Shown piece after piece: positions 56,849-64,000 of a stretch of 64,000 bases of DNA. This DNA is from Bacteroidales bacterium. GTDB taxonomy: Bacteria; Bacteroidota; Bacteroidia; Bacteroidales; UBA932. The DNA is taken from positions 124,001 to 188,000 of the forward strand of contig JAFTDJ010000038.1 of NCBI GenBank assembly GCA_017454265.1, read 5' to 3'. The notes beneath the pieces are model-generated. The model saw nothing but the letters and a program-made list of their open reading frames with translations. It had not been told where the DNA came from and made no database searches. The position numbers and the translations under genes were made by a program. Positions within the stretch are counted from its first letter, which is position 1. Each line of letters opens with the position of its first letter.

Positions 56849-57562
56849 ATGAAGAAGTATATTCCTGATACAATAACCTCGATGAATCTCCTTTGCGGAG
56901 TCATCGGGGTTGTTTTTGCCTTCAAAGGCAGGCCGGACCTCGCCTTCATTATGATGCTGGCCGCTTCCGTCGCCGATTTTTTTGACGGTTTTGCAGCACG
57001 CGCCCTGAACGCCTACTCAGATTTGGGTAAAGAGCTGGACTCCCTGTGCGACATGGTTTCATTCGGCGTGTTGCCGGCAGTCATGCTCTACAACTGTTCG
57101 AGGGCCTGCATGTTCGGAGAAAGCTGGGTGTGCTGGGTTCCGCTTGTAATAGCCCTTGCAAGTGGATTACGCCTTGCAAAATTTAACGTTGACACTCGTC
57201 AGACGTCTGGTTTCCTCGGCCTTCCCACCCCTGCCTCCGCCCTGCTTGTCGGCTCGCTGTGCTATTACGTTGCCGTTGACCCGTCTTCTTTCCTTGCAAC
57301 CTGGTGCGCGGGCCCCGTATTCATACCCGTAGTCAGTGTATGCCTTTCGCTCCTGATGGTGAGCGAAATACCCATGTTTTCACTAAAACTGCACAAGGAT
57401 GATCCACAGATTCTTAAAAACAAAAGGATGGCGCTTGCATTTTTGGTGCTTGCAGCCATCCTGGTAGTAATAATCTGTCGTTTGAACTGGTCTTTAGTCG
57501 TCCTGATTACGCTGAGCGTTTACATACTCAAGAATCTGGTTTACGCTACTTTGAAGATTTAG
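56849..57562 (+). CDS. pssA: CDP-diacylglycerol-serine O-phosphatidyltransferase
   Basis: The 237-residue inner-membrane enzyme transfers phosphatidyl from CDP-DAG to serine, making phosphatidylserine for phosphatidylethanolamine. The CDP-alcohol phosphotransferase motif D-G-x2-A-R-x8-G-x3-D-x3-D is present as DGFAARALNAYSDLGKELDSLCD, shown by its key residues at about 47-69. Several transmembrane helices follow (CWVPLVIALASGLRLA region and later). Its stop overlaps the opposing M48 gene by 17 bases. Confidence 0.94.
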   Translation: MKKYIPDTITSMNLLCGVIGVVFAFKGRPDLAFIMMLAASVADFFDGFAARALNAYSDLGKELDSLCDMVSFGVLPAVMLYNCSRACMFGESWVCWVPLVIALASGLRLAKFNVDTRQTSGFLGLPTPASALLVGSLCYYVAVDPSSFLATWCAGPVFIPVVSVCLSLLMVSEIPMFSLKLHKDDPQILKNKRMALAFLVLAAILVVIICRLNWSLVVLITLSVYILKNLVYATLKI

Positions 57563-58322
57563 TTTCGTAGCTTTCCGCAGCCTTCTTCATCTTTTCAATG
57601 CGTTTTTCCGTCTGGGGGTGAGAGGCGAACATATGGGCAACGATGCTGTTTGAACTGCTCCCCGACAGGGTGAGCAGTTTGTTTAGTGCATTCTCCATAC
57701 TGCGGGGCCCGTATCCCCTTTCGATAGCGAATTCGAAGCCGTGTTCGTCTGCTTTATACTCCTGGGCCTGAGAGAACTGGGAGCTGACCAGAGCTTCTCC
57801 CATATCACCCAGCAGGCTGGAAATAAGGGCTCCGTAGGAACCGGCAGAACCTACCACATCCCTAGCTGCTGAGGCTATATAAGCATTTTTGAGGGCCTTT
57901 TTAGTATCTTGATGCTTCACATGTCCGAGTTCGTGGCCGATGATAGCTATCAACTCCTGGTCGTTCATCACGTCCATAAGGCCGGAGTAAACCCGGATTG
58001 AACCGTCACCGCAAGCAAATGCGTTAATTTCATCTGTTTTGTAAACCTTATAGTTAACCGGCAGGCCGTTTATCTGGTCCACACCCTTTAGGAGCCTCTG
58101 AAGTCGATTCTGATACTCCCCGCCTATTATAGTGTTCTGCTTGTCCAGAGAAAGAACAGTCTGGCGGCTCAACTCCACAATCTGTTCATCGCTGATACTG
58201 GCGGCGGTAATGGTTTTACCGGCAGCCGAGGCAAGACCTTCGGGATTCCAGTTTATACCTGATAAAATAGAGCAGCTGCACAATGACAGTACAGAGAAGC
58301 AGATGATTATTAGTCTTTTCAT
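57546..58322 (-). CDS. M48-family metallopeptidase lipoprotein
   Basis: The 258-residue protein has a lipoprotein-like signal (LSLCSC, Cys17). It continues with a typical M48 catalytic domain: IIGHELGHVKH (His130, Glu131, His134) and the third zinc ligand Glu188 in QEYKADEHGF. It has no transmembrane helices, unlike HtpX. Proteins of this layout, like the BepA/LoiP group, work in envelope quality control, for instance on outer-membrane proteins or LPS assembly. It overlaps lpxB by four bases. Confidence 0.9.
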   Translation of the reverse strand: MKRLIIICFSVLSLCSCSILSGINWNPEGLASAAGKTITAASISDEQIVELSRQTVLSLDKQNTIIGGEYQNRLQRLLKGVDQINGLPVNYKVYKTDEINAFACGDGSIRVYSGLMDVMNDQELIAIIGHELGHVKHQDTKKALKNAYIASAARDVVGSAGSYGALISSLLGDMGEALVSSQFSQAQEYKADEHGFEFAIERGYGPRSMENALNKLLTLSGSSSNSIVAHMFASHPQTEKRIEKMKKAAESYETKSSK

Positions 58323-59434
58323 ATAGCGTTTGTTTTTAGTTCCTTTATCATTGCTCGGGCGATTGCAGCAGAGGCTCCCCTGCCCCCCAGGGATTTGCGG
58401 ATCTGTTCATAGTCGTCCAGCATGCCTCGCCTGTATTCTTTGTCGCCTATAAGCCGTTGAAGCTCACGGCAAACAGCATCCGGCGTGAAATCATCTTGTA
58501 CGAGTTCGCGAAAAGCCTGGCGGCCCAGACATAGATTGCCGAGCGATATGTACTTGATACGCTTGCGCACGTTCAATATGTATTCCGCTACAATATAAGT
58601 AAATTTACTGGAACTCCAGCAAACAACCTGCGGAGTTCCTATTAAAGCGGCTTCAAGAGACGCCGTGCCGGAGTTGATTATTGCCGCCTGCGCATACTTC
58701 AAAATGTCATAAGTGCGTCCAAAGATCACTTCAACGTTTGATCCGCACGGAATGTAGGGAGAATAATCCTCCATAGACAGAGAAGGAGCCCCGGCAATTA
58801 TTACCTTCATCCCAAGTTTGCCCGCAGCCTCCATGCAAACCGGCATCATATGACCGACTTCAGACTTTCTTGAGCCTGCAAGCAATGCGATATATGGAAC
58901 CTCTGAAGGACATTTATACTCGTGGTTATCCACAGCGTCGAGAAGCGGATTGCCGTGATATTCATAAGCTATTCCTTGCGCCTCAAAATAAGGTATCTCG
59001 AAGGGGAAAATAATAAACAACTTATCAACCCACTCTTTCAGGCGTTTGTTACGCCCGGATCGAGAGGCCCAGGTTTTCGGTGCAATATAGTAGAAAACCC
59101 TTATCCCGGAATTATGGCAAAACTCTGCTATTCTGAGATTGAAACCTGGATAGTCAATGAGGATTACAACGTCGGGGTGCCAGACTGAAATATCTGATTT
59201 ACAGCTGGCCAGCCTGCGACTGAGCGTTCCGGCTTTCAAAAGGACCTCTGCGAACCCCATGACAGCACCATCGCGATAATGCACCACGGGTGCTGTTCCA
59301 CCGGACGCTTCTGCCATAAGGTCACCACCCCAGAAACGAATTTCCGCATCGGGGTCTTCGGCCATGATACCTTTGATCAGATTTGCCCCGTGGAGGTCTC
59401 CGGAAGCCTCTCCCGCAATCAGATAATAGCGCAT
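58319..59434 (-). CDS. lpxB: Lipid-A-disaccharide synthase LpxB
   Basis: LpxB condenses UDP-2,3-diacylglucosamine with 2,3-diacylglucosamine-1-phosphate to make lipid A disaccharide. The 371-residue GT19 enzyme shows AGEASGDLHGANL at residues 7-19, YYIAPKTWASR near 120, LLAGSRKSEVGHMMPV near 195, and NSGTASLEAAL near 270, as in the family. It overlaps surE by 16 bases. Confidence 0.95.
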   Translation of the reverse strand: MRYYLIAGEASGDLHGANLIKGIMAEDPDAEIRFWGGDLMAEASGGTAPVVHYRDGAVMGFAEVLLKAGTLSRRLASCKSDISVWHPDVVILIDYPGFNLRIAEFCHNSGIRVFYYIAPKTWASRSGRNKRLKEWVDKLFIIFPFEIPYFEAQGIAYEYHGNPLLDAVDNHEYKCPSEVPYIALLAGSRKSEVGHMMPVCMEAAGKLGMKVIIAGAPSLSMEDYSPYIPCGSNVEVIFGRTYDILKYAQAAIINSGTASLEAALIGTPQVVCWSSSKFTYIVAEYILNVRKRIKYISLGNLCLGRQAFRELVQDDFTPDAVCRELQRLIGDKEYRRGMLDDYEQIRKSLGGRGASAAIARAMIKELKTNAI

Positions 59435-60246
59435 AGGCGGTCAAGCTCAGTTGTATCGGTATGGTCTAGATTCAAGGGAGTAACCACTACGAACCCTTCA
59501 GACATGAGACGATGGTCCGCATCTGGCAGATTACCTGGATTCTCCACTATATCACCCGCCATTACGTAGAAATCTTCGCCGGGGAGCGCCGCTTTCACAT
59601 ACTCCAGATCAGACGTGCTGGGGGTATGGCCACGGGAATCCAGAAAATCCTTTCCATAAGGCAGATACTCCTTCTCCCAATGAATTATGCCCATCCTTGC
59701 CGCTTTCACACCTTTTATTTTGTCTGCGGGCAAATTCGGGAAATTAATATTGTAGGACGTGCCGAATCTAGGGCTGAAATTGGGAATCAATTTCTCGAGA
59801 ATGCCGGGGAGAATCTGTTCCACGGCGCTGAAATCGGCGTCGTGGCTGAAATCATCCAGGCTTACGGCTATTGAAGGGATACCGTTGATGGCACCTTCCA
59901 TCGCTGCTCCCACCGTACCGGAATAATTGGATGCCGTGGCTGCATTGCTGCCGTGGTTAATACCGCTGATGACCAGATCAGGCTTGAGCGGATGGAGGAT
60001 GTTGTCGATTCCGAACTTGATGCAGCTGGCTGGCGTTCCGTCAAGATACCACCAATCTTCTCCGGGAAGAGTCTTGAGATGCTTGACAGCTATGGGTTTG
60101 TAACCCATCGTGACCGCCATGGACATTCCGCTCTGAACAGTTTTCGGGGCAATAACCGTCAGTTCACCTAAAGGTCGAACGGCCTTTATCAAGCTCTGGA
60201 TGCCTCTTGCCCTGTACCCGTCATCATTTGTTATCAGAATCCTCAT
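59419..60246 (-). CDS. surE: 5'/3'-nucleotidase SurE
   Basis: The 275-residue protein has the SurE metal-binding motif ILITNDDGYRARGI at residues 3-16 (Asp, Asp) and a later SGINHGSNAATASNYSGTVGAAMEG, here cited by key residues Ser/Asn near 94-112. SurE hydrolyses nucleoside 5' and 3'-monophosphates, and is a stress-associated enzyme. The ATG at 60246 gives the usual N-terminus; the frame also extends back to 60279 with nonconserved residues. It leads a three-gene minus-strand set with lpxB and the M48 gene, divergent from gapA. Confidence 0.94.
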   Translation of the reverse strand: MRILITNDDGYRARGIQSLIKAVRPLGELTVIAPKTVQSGMSMAVTMGYKPIAVKHLKTLPGEDWWYLDGTPASCIKFGIDNILHPLKPDLVISGINHGSNAATASNYSGTVGAAMEGAINGIPSIAVSLDDFSHDADFSAVEQILPGILEKLIPNFSPRFGTSYNINFPNLPADKIKGVKAARMGIIHWEKEYLPYGKDFLDSRGHTPSTSDLEYVKAALPGEDFYVMAGDIVENPGNLPDADHRLMSEGFVVVTPLNLDHTDTTELDRLCAII

Positions 60247-60256
60247 CTTTTTTCTG

Positions 60257-60264
60257 CAAATATA
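60257..60264 (-). promoter_or_regulatory. Possible -7 element for surE-lpxB
   Basis: TATATTTG on the minus strand, 10 bases before the ATG at 60246. No TTG lies at 19-21 bases upstream, so the -33 part is not seen. Confidence 0.4.
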
Positions 60265-60265
60265 A

Positions 60266-60296
60266 TTGATTTTGAGCAAATTTTTTAATAAATTTG
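60266..60296 (+). promoter_or_regulatory. Putative Bacteroides-type promoter of gapA
   Basis: TTG (60266-60268), 20 bases, then TAAATTTG (60289-60296), giving a leader of some 45 bases before the ATG at 60345. The leader is A/T-rich with no obvious hairpin. Confidence 0.65.
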
Positions 60297-60326
60297 CGCC
60301 GCATTTTAGGACAAAATTATTGTTAA

Positions 60327-61343
<1,017 letters not shown>

Positions 61344-61362
61344 TTATTACCCTCTTATATAG

Positions 61363-61391
61363 AAAACGCGGCCACAAGGGTCGCGTTTTTT
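61363..61391 (+). terminator. Rho-independent terminator of gapA
   Basis: An 11-base stem with one G·U pair (AAAACGCGGCC 61363-61373, GGTCGCGTTTT 61379-61389), a 5-base loop and a run of six T. It abuts the opposing hypothetical gene, which ends at 61391. Confidence 0.88.
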
Positions 61392-61909
61392 CATATCTTT
61401 TCGAATCTGTACCCGAGACGACTGAGTTCTATTGCGGCTCCGAGCTTGTACATTACTTCCATGGTAATGAGAAAGTGTTTATAGGCCTGGGCGGTGCCCG
61501 GTTCCGCACCGGATTTGTACAGGAAGTGATTGGCGGCCGCCGAGAGCGATTCCATTGCAGCTACGCTTTGCTTTTGCTCTTTGAGGATACGGGCGGTGAT
61601 GTGGTCGTCCATGTCGTCGAACTTCCTCGCTCCCTGGAAGTAGCTATACGGGGAGTCTTTGTATTTCTGCCAGTCTTTGTCCCAGAGATGGGCTACTGCC
61701 ATTCCGAGGTATCCTGCGCAGGCGAGGCAGTACTCAGGGTATTCGTTGAAGTTGCGGACTGCGTCTCCGAATAATTCGCTTGCGTAGTGCAGCCAGGCTT
61801 CGTCTATGTCGGGTGAGTTCAGGAGCACTCCCTCCAGGTATCCCCCGCCGGTGGCCGTCTGCAGCAAGTCTTGTGTAAGTTCTTCGCGGTATTGTTCGTT
61901 ACTGTCCAT
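61391..61909 (-). CDS. Conserved hypothetical protein, all-helical
   Basis: The product (172 residues from the ATG at 61909) is helix-rich, without a signal peptide. It carries a striking DSPYSYFQGARKFDDMDDHI segment (residues 83-102), which I recall from other Bacteroidales proteins of unknown function. Aromatics and Leu dominate, with a final basic helix (RLGYRFEKI). An upstream in-frame ATG at 61954 would add 15 residues; a TATATTCG element near 61930 favours the shorter start. It converges on gapA with the terminator between them. Confidence 0.72.
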   Translation of the reverse strand: MDSNEQYREELTQDLLQTATGGGYLEGVLLNSPDIDEAWLHYASELFGDAVRNFNEYPEYCLACAGYLGMAVAHLWDKDWQKYKDSPYSYFQGARKFDDMDDHITARILKEQKQSVAAMESLSAAANHFLYKSGAEPGTAQAYKHFLITMEVMYKLGAAIELSRLGYRFEKI

Positions 61910-61983
61910 AGCAGCAATATTTGTGTCTGCGAATATACTGCTTTTTTCGGACATCCCGCCGCATCTGCCTGGTCGCCCCTGAC

Positions 61984-62031
61984 GTCATCTCGAGCACCCC
62001 TGCTGTCACCTCGAGCGAAGTCGAGAGATCT
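61984..62031. repeat. Short intergenic repeat unit with an internal palindrome
   Basis: Two near-identical 12-mers, GTCATCTCGAGC (61984-61995) and GTCACCTCGAGC (62005-62016), occur 21 bases apart. The second starts the hairpin CTCGA-GCGAAG-TCGAG (62010-62025), followed by AGATCT. Similar CTCGAGCGAAGTCGAGAGAT sequences are, from memory, frequent intergenic repeats in several bacterial phyla. Only one locus is in this window. Confidence 0.5.
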
Positions 62032-62065
62032 CCCTGCGACAGCAAACGGTGTCATTATAAACAAC

Positions 62066-62089
62066 AAGGCCGACCCAAAGGCCGGCCTT
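62066..62089 (-). terminator. Terminator hairpin for the surface protein gene
   Basis: A 7-base perfect stem (AAGGCCG 62066-62072, CGGCCTT 62083-62089), read on the minus strand it is followed by GTTGTTT. It lies about 25 bases past the stop at 62114. Confidence 0.6.
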
Positions 62090-62113
62090 TGTGATAGAAT
62101 ACTGCACAATCTA

Positions 62114-64000
62114 TTATTTATAAGATACAGTTATTGACTTAATACGTCGGTGTCCGTTTTCTCCACCTACTGCAAAAGCTATCTCTGATGCGGAGCCAGT
62201 CCAAGTATCGGTAGCGAAACTGCCAACATCAGAAGTAATTGCATTAGTTCCGTCTCCAGAGCCATAAACAAATACTATCTGAGAAATAGTATTAGAGCTG
62301 GATTTCACGACAAATGAATTACCTGCATAACTGCGAATAGCAGTTCCCGTCGTGTAATACTTTCCGTTGTTGCCACTTTTGATAAACTCTATAGTAAAAT
62401 GCCCTCCGTCAAAAGGATCATTGTAAGCAACTCCATTTGAAAGTCCTAAAGAGGAAAAATCTATTGTTTCGGGATCAGGAGTACCGCTCGATGCTGTTAC
62501 TGTCACAGCACAGACCTTCTGAATTGCAGAATAGAAACCATCAGCCGCAACGGACACGGTAATCTCAGCGGTCCCTTCAGCTACGCCTGTAACTACACCC
62601 TTATCATCAACAATTGCAACAGAAGGTTTATTGGAGACAAAGGAAACCGCACCCGTGCTATTTGTCTCTACACTAATGCTTTTGGTGCTACCAGCAGAAA
62701 TAGATAGAGATTCTGTAATAGTCAGGTTCGTAATTGCGCCAGTTTGAGTGAAGAAGCTGTTGTCCCAAAAAACAAGCTGGTTGGTAGTATTGTATATACC
62801 GACAAACAGAACTATGTCACCGATATCCCCGGCATTAAGCTGAAGTCCCTTGTTATTAAGCTGAGCATAGACGGGATAGTCTATACCGGCGCCCTGCGTT
62901 ATTGTTCCGTTACGGTCACCATCTTTTATCCCATCGATAACAGTTACCCCTTTAACCAATACCCTACGACTTAGATTTGCCGCATGGTTTGCTGAAAGTT
63001 CAGAAAGGGTAATAGTAGTTTCGGGGATGGTGCCTCCCGTTGTCTTTGTAAAAGAATATCCGAGGGAGGTTATTTCGGGCAAACCTCTATAAATATAACC
63101 GGTGCCTGACAATGCGCCAGAAATTACATCTCCGGCGGAAAGACCGCTATCTGCAGCATAAAGAAGTATGGCTGCAGAGTCGTCCTCAATATATATATTG
63201 TTACCATTAGCGTAAGACACCACAGCTCCAGCAAGATTCGTTACAGAATACTCGCTAGGATTCTTGCTGTCGGTAGATGTAATTTGAGCTACTATATCGG
63301 CTACAGTGTCCCCTTCTGTACCAGGGCCCGGGGTGTCGCCCACCGTCAGTTCCGACACCAGGTGCACTTTGTTGCGCTCTACTGAAACGGCACCGGATGT
63401 GCCCTTTTCTGTAATCAGCGTATTGCCGTTGTAAAGGGAGAAGGTTGCGCCTTCTTCAAATGTCATGGGAGGCACGACCATGAAATAGGTCTCCCCCACA
63501 GTAAAGCTGCCTTCAGATGCTGTGAGAGTAATTTCATCCGCAAAATCTTCTCCGGCAGGGACCGTATATAACTCGCCGCCAAACCCAAGGATAGTCCGCG
63601 TGGTACTGAAACGCTCTCCGACCTTTTTGCTCTTGAGTTTTACGCTTGAGACGTTATTCTCCCCCACCTTTATCGCGAGAAGCCCATAGAGGTTTTTGAA
63701 ATTGAATTTCATGCTTTCCGAATACGCAGCGGCAGCGAAGGCCCCGGGGTCAAAGCAGCGGGCGGATGCAGTCTGATTAAACTTGAACGGAATCTGCACA
63801 TGGCCATCGACCATGGCATTGCTGCGATCGTAAGGGTAAACACTCCAGTATGGTGCCGTTCCGGGAATCTCTCCGCTGCCGTGCGTGAAGGTAAGAGACT
63901 CATAACCACCTTCAACGTACGCAGTATATGCTGCCGCTTCAACGTAGAAGTAGAGATTCTGATTATTCGGTTCGGGATTGTCGGTCGAGAACACACTGAG
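62114..64000 (-). CDS. Multidomain surface protein, 5' end outside the window
   Basis: The frame runs open to the window edge on the minus strand; about 628 C-terminal residues are visible and no start can be fixed. The first 200 residues look like a fimbrillin-like domain (YWSVYPYDRSNAM, YFMVVPPMTF). Next comes an OB-fold/DUF5689-type domain (VSYANGNNIYIEDDSAAILLY, then YPVYAQLNNKGLQL), a Big_2 Ig-like domain (ISVETNSTGAVSFVSNKPSVAIV through GVAEGTAEITV) and a beta-rich C-terminal domain (NGVAYNDPFDGGHFTIEFIKS). It should be secreted and surface-anchored. The function is unknown; the domain set resembles Bacteroidales exported adhesin or glycan-associated proteins. Confidence 0.78.
   Translation of the reverse strand, partial: LSVFSTDNPEPNNQNLYFYVEAAAYTAYVEGGYESLTFTHGSGEIPGTAPYWSVYPYDRSNAMVDGHVQIPFKFNQTASARCFDPGAFAAAAYSESMKFNFKNLYGLLAIKVGENNVSSVKLKSKKVGERFSTTRTILGFGGELYTVPAGEDFADEITLTASEGSFTVGETYFMVVPPMTFEEGATFSLYNGNTLITEKGTSGAVSVERNKVHLVSELTVGDTPGPGTEGDTVADIVAQITSTDSKNPSEYSVTNLAGAVVSYANGNNIYIEDDSAAILLYAADSGLSAGDVISGALSGTGYIYRGLPEITSLGYSFTKTTGGTIPETTITLSELSANHAANLSRRVLVKGVTVIDGIKDGDRNGTITQGAGIDYPVYAQLNNKGLQLNAGDIGDIVLFVGIYNTTNQLVFWDNSFFTQTGAITNLTITESLSISAGSTKSISVETNSTGAVSFVSNKPSVAIVDDKGVVTGVAEGTAEITVSVAADGFYSAIQKVCAVTVTASSGTPDPETIDFSSLGLSNGVAYNDPFDGGHFTIEFIKSGNNGKYYTTGTAIRSYAGNSFVVKSSSNTISQIVFVYGSGDGTNAITSDVGSFATDTWTGSASEIAFAVGGENGHRRIKSITVSYK

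Overview
The window is a gene-dense bacterial chromosome segment with no rRNA, tRNA, CRISPR array, insertion sequence or phage gene that I can see. Several features point to Bacteroidota, most likely order Bacteroidales. Promoters fit the Bacteroides-type pattern (TTG, about 20 bases, then TAnnTTTG). Many secreted lipoproteins have fimbrillin-like N-termini. There is a TamL-type outer-membrane assembly lipoprotein, a Chlamydia/Bacteroidetes-type V-ATPase operon, a sodium-pumping methylmalonyl-CoA decarboxylase cluster and a PPi-type phosphofructokinase. Base composition is moderate. The exact genus is not decidable from the sequence; an uncultured gut or rumen Bacteroidales (Rikenellaceae or a relative) is my inference.

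Layout. 1-5485 (+): DUF349 protein (5' cut), yidC, a 45-residue small protein overlapping a secreted M64 metallopeptidase, and yggS. 5482-8462 (-): rmlC, rarA, a GNAT-like protein. 8538-9715 (+): two coupled unrecognised secreted proteins. 9720-15846 (-): cysteate synthase-like enzyme, Ca2+/Na+ antiporter, rlmD, a PlsC-like acyltransferase, queA. 15847-16294 is the only long intergenic stretch and is AT-rich. 16295-29019 (+): an HTH regulator, a degenerate PyrD-like protein, pncC/cinA-C, the mmdA-D-C-B cluster, an exported endonuclease/phosphatase-fold protein and two very large GLUG-repeat lipoproteins, closed by a terminator. 29133-36160 (+): V-ATPase operon E, DUF2764, A, B, D, I, K. 36153-41361 (-): gpsA, GH13 amylase-like enzyme, tamL, SpoU methyltransferase. 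41436-41768 (+): YegP-like protein. 41846-43075 (-): PPi-phosphofructokinase. 43184-51645 (+): a six-gene chain ligA, yihY, rel, Ig-like lipoprotein, outer-membrane protein, ispG. 51631-54644 (-): RlmI-like methyltransferase, DEDDy exonuclease, lipoprotein. 54713-57562 (+): CDF zinc exporter, C1 peptidase, pssA. 57546-60246 (-): M48 lipoprotein, lpxB, surE. 60345-61343 (+): gapA. 61391-64000 (-): a hypothetical protein and a surface protein cut by the window edge.

How it fits together. Three loci concern sodium: an Na+-exporting methylmalonyl-CoA decarboxylase (succinate-to-propionate fermentation), a V-ATPase whose K subunit keeps the Na+-ligand residues known from Enterococcus NtpK, and a Ca2+/Na+ antiporter. 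Together they suggest an anaerobe with a sodium cycle, fermenting sugars through PPi-PFK and GAPDH. A second theme is the envelope: YidC, TamL, LpxB, PssA, GpsA, a PlsC-like acyltransferase, a possible sulfonolipid enzyme (cysteate synthase) and many exported proteins. The most unusual items are the degenerate PyrD homologue, a Rel protein whose hydrolase residues are lost, the lamin-tail/OadG fusion, the fimbrillin/GLUG/SGNH lipoprotein pair, and the small protein overlapping the M64 peptidase gene. I did not find a defence island or a clearly new multi-gene system.
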